DNA of 35,924 bases, taken from positions 1 to 35,924 of the forward strand of contig MJGA01000097.1 of NCBI GenBank assembly GCA_001910725.1. Direction: 5' to 3'. The position numbers and the translations under genes are program-made. Position 1 is the first letter of the stretch; each line of letters begins with the position of its first letter. The notes beneath the pieces are model-generated. The model saw only the letters and a program-made list of their open reading frames with translations, was not told where the DNA came from and did no database searches. The DNA is from Phanerodontia chrysosporium. Its lineage: Eukaryota; Basidiomycota; Agaricomycetes; Polyporales; Phanerochaetaceae. Shown here piece after piece: positions 30,330-35,924 of the stretch.

Positions 30330-30560
30330 AACTCATCCTCCTCGTCGTAGTGGCATTGCAGAAGGGAAATTGCCTTGGCGCATCTGGGTATTTCTTGTGG
30401 AATTGTTTGACCTTCGCCATAGCGTGCTTGAGATTGGGCAAGTATTCCCATGTGTCGCTATACTCGTTGTAGCCTCTCCACCGTACTCGGTACATAACAC
30501 GGCCTTTAGAGTCTGGCTGTGCATCTACGATCTACTCGACCTCGTACTCCTCGTCATCAC
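30330..30560 (-). pseudogene. Chromodomain of element B
   Basis: In one frame: DDEEYEVE, a TAG at 30532-30534 where chromodomains have Gln, IVDAQPDSKGRVMYRV, RWRGYNEYSDTWEYLPNLKH and AMAKVKQFHKKYPDAPRQ. This fits the chromodomain pattern 'EYEVE.I.......YLVKWKGY....TWEP..NL..A'. In chromoviruses it follows the integrase and directs insertion to methylated-histone heterochromatin. Only a nonsense codon interrupts it. Confidence 0.9.
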
Positions 30561-31828
30561 CCACACGAATGGGTGTAGGGGTTTGCGCGTGCGATTGGCA
30601 ACCTCGTCCTCGACGTGCTTCGTGAGCTTGCTTGCGTGGAAGACCGGGTGGATCTTCACATGGGCTGGTAACTTCAGCTTGAAGGTGACTGGTCTCAGCT
30701 GCTCTACGATCTCGTAAGGGCCTACTCGCTTTGGTGCAGTTTTTTGGAGGGAACCCGAAGGTTAGATCTTTTGCGTCAAGCCAAACACGGTCTCCGACCT
30801 TGAACAAGGGTTCTGATTTACCCTGGTCGTAATACCACTTCATTCGCTCTGCAGCCAGCACGAGCGCGGCTTTCGCCTGATCTTGGGCCTCCTGTCTAAG
30901 CTTCGTCCAGTCGTCCAGTTCTGACAACCTTGTAACTCGGTCCTGCTCTGGGAACATGCGTGGATGACAGCCATATTCGACGAAGAATGGCGAGTTCTTG
31001 GTGCTTTCATGCGCCTGGTTGTTGTACGCAAACTCGCAGAGGGCAAAAGGTACGCCCAGTCGTCCTGCCTGAAACTTGTGTAGCAGCGCAGATACTGCTC
31101 CAATGACTGATTAACTCGTTCAGTCTGACCGTCTGCCTGAGGGTGAAACGCTGTAGTCATTGCTGACTTGATCCCCAAGAGTCTGCACCATTCCTGGAAG
31201 AGTTTCGCGGCAAACTGCATTCCTCTATCCGAAATGATCTGTCTGGGTAGGCCATGCAAAGGCGAAACACGCTCATAGAGCAAATTTCCCAGATCCTTGG
31301 CTGAAAACTCCTTGGTGATGGGGAGGAAATGTGCTCGCTTGGTTAAGCGGCAAACGACTACGAAGATAGCGTTGTAACTGTCTGACTCAGGCAAGTCCGT
31401 AATCATGTCGCATGAGATTATCTCCAGGGTTCTGACGGAACCTCGTTCGCTGTAGCAGGCCAGCAGGCTTCTGGTTGACGTTTTTATGCGACTGGCAGAC
31501 TTCGCAACCTGCGACGTACTTCTTGACGTATAACTGACATCCCTGGCCACCAGTAGTTGCGCGACAGCAACTCTAACGTCTTCCATCGTCCAGGGTGTCC
31601 AGCCCCAAGGAAGTCGTGGTGTAACTTGAGTAGATCCGCCCTAATCTTGTCATCCTTGGGCACATACACCTTGCCTCGGTGCAGTAGTAGCCCATCCTCG
31701 AGGTGCCATTCCGCTAAGTCCTTCCCGAACTCTCTTGGTCCTTTCAACATCAGGTCTTTGTACGACTTGGTGACTTCGTCGTCCAGCAGGGCTTTTCTGA
31801 TCCTTTCTAGCAGTTTGCTATTGTCCAC
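30532..31828 (-). pseudogene. Integrase of element B
   Basis: The zinc-binding part reads KLHHDFLGAGHPGRWKTLEL, RNYWWPGMSVIRQE; a frame change is needed to reach the CxxC (VAGCEVCQSHKN). The core has ISCDMITDLPESDSYNAIFV, PRQIISDRGMQFAAKLFQEW and TTAFHPQADGQTERVNQSLE: the D,D-35-E triad. The C-terminal part has QAKAALVLAAERMKWYYDQG and VGDRVWLDAKDLTF, then two frame changes before the chromodomain. It inserts the element cDNA. The catalytic core itself is uninterrupted. Confidence 0.9.
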
Positions 31829-31839
31829 TATCGATGAAT

Positions 31840-32339
31840 GGTTGTTGCATGGCTCGAATCGCGAAATATTCTGGCTTCAAAAGGACTTTTTCACGATTGT
31901 CGCAATCCACCCCCAATTCATAATCTGGCCTCCTGGACATTGGATCAGCCCGCTTCATCGTCTTTCCCAGGCTTGTGTTCCAACTTGAAGTGGAAACGTG
32001 TGAGGAAAAGACTCCAACGTGCTTGACGTCACATCAAGTCTTGTGCTTGCAGAAATAGGTCAAATTCTGGTGATCTGACCATATTTCAAATGGTAGAGGG
32101 TGTCCCTCCAAGTGGTGGCGCCATTCCTTCAGCGCGCGAATGATGGCTAGCATCTCCTTGTCGTATATCTCGTAGTTGCGCTCGTGTACGCCTAGCGCCT
32201 TGGAGTAAAACGCGACAGGGTGCCAAAAGCCATCCTCGCCCAGTTGCTCGAGTACAGCCCCGTAGCAAAGTCTGACGAATCGCATTCGAGCCTAAAAGGG
32301 TGCTCGTCGTCTGGAATCTTGAGAATAGGCGCAGTAGTG
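31840..32339 (-). pseudogene. RNase H domain of element B
   Basis: The readable part is [60 protein letters not shown] and [10 protein letters not shown], giving the Glu (KEMLAI) and Asp (SDHQN) of the active site. The first Asp lies in a frame-shifted stretch (LECDSSDF). After a stop at 32034-32036 and further frame changes, MKRADPMSRRPDYELGVDCD and VLLKPEYFAIRAM mark the usual end before the integrase zinc finger. Confidence 0.83.
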
Positions 32340-33647
32340 AACGCTCTTTGAGCGTATCGAAGGCATCCTGCTGCTCAGGCCCCCATTCCCACTCTTTGCC
32401 TTTGCGGGTAAGCTCTGACAATGGGCGAACAATCTTGCCAAAGTCTCGAATAAACCGTCGGTAGAAGTTAGCAAAACCCAGGAAAGCCTGGACATCTTTG
32501 ACCCTTTTGGGTATGGGCCAAGATAAAACGCCATCTACCTTTGATGGATCCATCTGAACCGACCCCTTGCTGATGATCATTCCGAGGTATTCAATGCTAT
32601 CTGTCTCGAAGAAGCATTTTTCTGGCTTAGCGAACAGGTCGTTGTCGCGTAGCCGCTGCAATACCTCGCGAACTAATCGCCGATGGTGGTCCAAGTCATT
32701 CGTGAAGATGAGAATGTCATCTAGGTAGACCATGACATGCCCTTCTCGAATCAGGTCGTCGAGGATATGGTTCATCATGCGCTGAAAGGTTGCTGGTGCA
32801 TTGCTGAGGCCGAAGAACATCACTGTAGGTTCGTATAAACCGAAAGGTGTGATGAAGGCCAGCTTCCACTCGTCTCCTTCCTTGATTCTGACGTTGTTAT
32901 ACCCCCATCTAAGGTCGATTTTGGTGTATATACTGGCCTTAGATAGTCGATCTATAAGTCTGAGATCTTGGGTATAGGGAAGCGGTCTTTCTTGACGACT
33001 TCGTTCAGCTTTCTGTAGTCTTGCACCAAGCGCAATGAACTGTCCTTCTTCTTCACGAAAAAGACTGGTGCTGCCAGCGGGGATTTACTCGGTCTGATGT
33101 ATCCCTTGGCGAGATTCTCCTGAATCCACTCGTCCAGAGAATTCCTCTCTTCTGGTGACAGCGAGTAATTACGAGCTGGTCGAGGTAGAGTAGCTCCGTC
33201 GATAAACTCGACAGCGTGGTCGTAAGGCTTTCGTACGGGTAGCCGTTCGCTTGCACGCTTCGAAAACACGTCCCCATAGTCCTGATACTGTGCAGGGACA
33301 AGCTGCTCCCAACCCTCGATTCCCTCCAGCGAACGAATACTGCACATCGCTGTGATCTTCCGGCAGGTTACTGCCAAAACGCGGCCATCTGGAGTGGAAG
33401 GGTCGACCCACTGAAGCCAAGGCTCCTCTTCTTCCTCCTCGAAGTCCTCATCCATAGGTTCTTCGAGCTCTGCTTGTGCTACTTGAGCCTTGTGACTGGT
33501 AAAGCGACAAGAATCTGGGCATCTGGAGTACTTCCACTCGCCCTTATCCCAATCTATCTCAGGATTATGCTTCTTGAAGTAGCTAAAGCCGAGGAAACAT
33601 ATCCTTTCCACCCAGATCTGTAATGAGGCATGCTTGTCTGGAGACAT
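32340..33647 (-). pseudogene. Reverse transcriptase of element B
   Basis: N-terminal landmarks are RKPYDHAVEFIDGATLPRPA, EWIQENLAKGYIRPSKSPLA, APVFFVKKKDSSLRLVQDYR and KLNEVVKKDRFPIPKISDL. One base is missing near 32952; after it LIDRLSKASIYTKIDLRWGY and GDEWKLAFITPFGLYEPTVM continue. MMFFGLSNAPATFQRMMNHI and the catalytic VMVYLDDILIFTNDLDHHR (YLDD) follow, then the thumb/connection (VQAFLGFANFYRRFIRDFGK). All RT motifs are conserved; only the frame is broken. Confidence 0.92.
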
Positions 33648-34019
33648 GGTCCCCTACGGCTACGTCAAGCCAAGCATACTCCTCAATACTGCCACACTTG
33701 TTCCTGGAGCCATCTGCGTTGTAAACGCGTATCTCCCTGGCCAGCTGGTTTGTCTTCAGCTTATGCTTCTTGACGAAGCGATGGCTAATGAACACAGCAT
33801 AGGCCCTGAATCAACCAGCGCGGTAGTCTGCACTCTGATTTCCTTACCCTGACTCAAAGTTACTGAAACGATAAAGCTCGATTTAGAGGGCAAACTAGAG
33901 ACTTTTCTCGATTCCAAAACTGATCTAATACATTCTACTGAGTCGGGAGGTAAAGGAAATCTAAAAACGGACCAGATGTCACAGACTCTACATCGGTCCC
34001 TGCAGAAAATCCTCATCAT
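33583..34019 (-). pseudogene. Protease of element B
   Basis: VQTTALVDSG gives the DSG active-site triplet of a retropepsin (around 33815), preceded by the beta strand KSSFIVSVTLSQGKEI. A frame change follows at once, then FISHRFVKKHKLKTNQLARE, IRVYNADGSRNKCGSIEEYA and WLDVAVGDHVSRQACLITDL, typical gypsy protease folds. It is linked to RT by a segment containing WDKGEWKYSRCP. It would cut the polyprotein into mature units. Confidence 0.82.
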
Positions 34020-34263
34020 CTGAGAACACCACGCGGTTAATCTTCTGCGCCTTCTCCTTCGAAGACGACTTCTTCTTTGCTTGTCTTGGGGTATCTTCTT
34101 CTTCTGAGCTATCCGAGCTCGATTCCTCGTCAGAGGCTACCTCCTGGAATCTCTCCGAGTCGCTGGCGTACACCTCGCGCACACTGTTCTTCATGTGGCG
34201 AGAGCCCTTATCCCTCTCCTTTCCCTTTGAAGCGAAGCCTTTGATGAACTGGCCACCAGTGCA

Positions 34264-35554
34264 TTGTGGTTTTACTCGACGACGTCGAAGAACCTGAGTT
34301 GTTCTTCTTCGATGGACACTCCTTGGCAATGTGGCCTTTGCCTCCACACTGAGCACAGCAGCCTTTCTTTTCGCCTCCTCGAACGATATGGCAACCTTCT
34401 GAACTTTGGCTGTCTTGCCTTTGCCCTGGCTGAGCCCTTCTTCAAGGCGTCGACATTCATAGCGTCAGGGTCTTTCGACGACTGAGGCTGTCCAGAGAGT
34501 ACGGTGCCCATCAAGAGACGTTGATCCTGCAGAATCTCCTGAACATCCTTCAACCAACCATCCCAGGTCGTAGCCCACTGAGCACGACCACGGGCTGCCA
34601 GTACATCGCGGCGGCACGAGGGTATGGGCATAGGCTTTGACCAACAGTTCTTCGTTGGAGAAGCCAGTTTGGCGAGCCAGCGAACGGAAACGAGCAGCAA
34701 ACTCATTGAAAGTCTTCTCGTTCGTCCCTTTCTTGCTGACAAGCTGCTCAAACTCTGCCCTTGCCCTGTTCTTCTTGTCGGTCTGTTGGAATCCCTTCTG
34801 GAGTTCGTTCACAAAGTTGGTCCAAGTACCAAGGGGCTTTGAGTCTGCCACCTTGTCGAAGTACTCTTGCATGACCTTCTTTGCTGAACCTCGCAGGTAA
34901 GTCATCGCCGTCTCTATCTTCTTTTCGTCGTCCATTACGCCACGGTGGCGCAACCAGAGTGCCATCGACTCGAGCCAGTCATCCAGCTTGCTAGCCTTAT
35001 CACCGTTAAAGGTGTCAGGCTCCTTCATGGTAGGGAACAAAGACTGAGACAATCCAACGTTGCCTCCACTAGTGCCTTGCTGAACCAACACTTTCAAGCT
35101 CTCGTTCTCCTGCTTCAGCACCTGCATAGCATTCTGCAAAATGCGATTTTGGTTCTGAGCCTCTGCTATCTGCGCAGACAAGTGCTGTCTAGTCTGCTCA
35201 AGGGTGTCTATCTGCTCCTGAAGTGTTTTGGCCTCGGTTTTGCGTTTGCGAAGGCCTCCTTCAAGCGAAGGACTTCTGAACCCATTTCCGACCTTACTTG
35301 AGCTATCTCAGCCTTTACCCAGTTACCCAGGCTGTCAACGAGGCCTTAAAGTCGCCAGAGTCAGTCCTTCCTGAGCGCTTGTACCCATGACTGGCTGTAC
35401 TCTTCGTAAGAGGTCGAAAGCGCGCAGCGGCCAAAACTGGGGTAGGGCCTCCCTCAGCCATAGAGCTGAGTTCTAACGCTCTCCAAGGGTCCATGCCACT
35501 TGAACTCGAAGCAGAACGCAAACCAAAGTCAACACGATTTGAATTGAGCGACAT
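34264..35554 (-). pseudogene. Gag of element B
   Basis: ATG at 35554 starts MSLNSNRVDFGLRSASSSSG. A frame change near 35340 leads into a coiled-coil stretch (SAQIAEAQNQNRILQNAMQV) and the capsid part: FPTMKEPDTFNGDKASKLDD, WLESMALWLRHRGVMDDEKK, AMTYLRGSAKKVMQEYFDKV, WTNFVNELQKGFQQTDKKNR, FNEFAARFRSLARQTGFSNE. This is the Retrotrans_gag pattern. After another frame change a CCHC zinc knuckle lies at about 34318-34362 (CAQCGGKGHIAKEC). An acidic/Lys-rich tail (about 34264-33988) links to the protease. Confidence 0.88.
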
Positions 35555-35583
35555 CTTGATTCAAAAACATGCAAATACAAAAA

Positions 35584-35924
35584 CTAATCGAGGTTCTTCT
35601 CTAAAAACAACCAATCTTCACCCAACTCCTGAATCAGCTCCCTGCAATGCTCAGCAAAGCGTGGCTTAAGCTCAGCGAAGCTATGTGCGCCTGCTTCTTC
35701 AAATCCTCGAAATCTTCTTCCACTCCCTCGTGGTGTACTCCTTCGTCTCGACGATGGTCTGAAGGTGTTTGCAAATGTTGTCGAACCTCTCCTTGAACAA
35801 GCCCAAGATGTAGAGCTCGTGTTCAGTCAACCCAACTCGAAAATGCTGCTCGTCTAGCTTCTGAAAGAACGGACCCAAGTGGTTAAGGGCGCCGTTGAAC
35901 TTTCGTCCGTAAGTTGCCGCAAGC
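35584..35924 (-). pseudogene. ORF0 upstream of gag in element B, unrecognised (partial)
   Basis: Reading in from the right edge: FNGALNHLGPFFQKLDEQHF, RVGLTEHELYILGLFKERFD, NICKHLQTIVETKEYTTREG, then after a one-base change VEEDFEDLKKQAH, and after another AELKPRFAEHCRELIQELGE followed by DWLFLEKNLD and TAG at 35584-35586. It ends 30 bases before the gag ATG. It is a helical, charged protein that I cannot assign. Its position, between the 5' LTR and gag, and its conserved composition make it a real part of the element, perhaps an accessory protein or an extra Gag domain. Confidence 0.6.

Larger units (their letters stand above)
29243..35924 (-). mobile_element. Element B: Ty3/gypsy chromovirus with dUTPase (partial)
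   Basis: Minus-strand order from the right edge: ORF0, gag with zinc knuckle, protease, RT (YLDD), RNase H, integrase, chromodomain, dUTPase, polypurine tract and 3' LTR at 29243-29839. Its 5' LTR is outside the window. Every domain keeps its key motifs, but frames change many times by single bases, with only a few nonsense codons. It is either a recently inactivated element or an intact one with consensus indel errors. Confidence 0.92.

Overview
The window looks like nuclear DNA of a basidiomycete fungus, probably an Agaricomycete of the wood-decay type. The reasons are host genes split by many introns of about 47-92 nt with GTGCGT/GTATGT-type donors, a tRNA-Ala with an anticodon-loop intron, a BEM46-type hydrolase, and dense Ty3/gypsy and Ty1/copia LTR elements. 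I cannot name the species.

Left arm (1-8977) is GC-rich host DNA, with all protein genes on the + strand: the 3' part of an unrecognised gene with broken frames (1-1645), a ten-exon BEM46/ABHD13-like alpha/beta hydrolase (2396-3999), a three-exon small secreted hydrophobic protein (5128-5889), a tRNA-Ala(AGC) on the minus strand (6348-6432), and a four-exon DUF2358/C6orf136-like gene (6659-7787). From 7788 to 8977 I see no gene.

Centre (8978-25659) is one degenerate Ty3/gypsy element ('A') on the minus strand. In minus-strand order it carries a 5' LTR, gag, protease, a large unrecognised coding block of about 5.5 kb ('X'), RT, RNase H, integrase and a 3' LTR. Its frame is interrupted by many stops, almost all TGA. 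Two later solo LTRs with perfect 5-bp target-site duplications sit inside it: a family-C LTR in the integrase (10965-11301) and a family-B LTR in the 5' LTR (24459-24981).

Right part (25660-35924) is a nest of further mobile DNA: the 5' LTR and truncated gag of element C (minus), a hAT transposase C-terminal relic (+), a gag-only copia-like element D with both LTRs and a TSD (+, 27118-28732), a family-C LTR fragment, and from 29243 to the right edge a second gypsy element 'B' (minus). B is cut by the window edge and reads ORF0, gag, PR, RT, RNase H, integrase, chromodomain, dUTPase, polypurine tract, 3' LTR. Its domains are well conserved but broken by many single-base frame changes.

Most notable: (1) a dUTPase domain, with all five motifs visible across three frames, fused after the chromodomain of element B; (2) the X block between protease and RT of element A; (3) the TGA-biased nonsense spectrum of A. 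Single-base frame breaks also occur in the host genes, so consensus indel errors in the assembly must be excluded before any gene is called dead.
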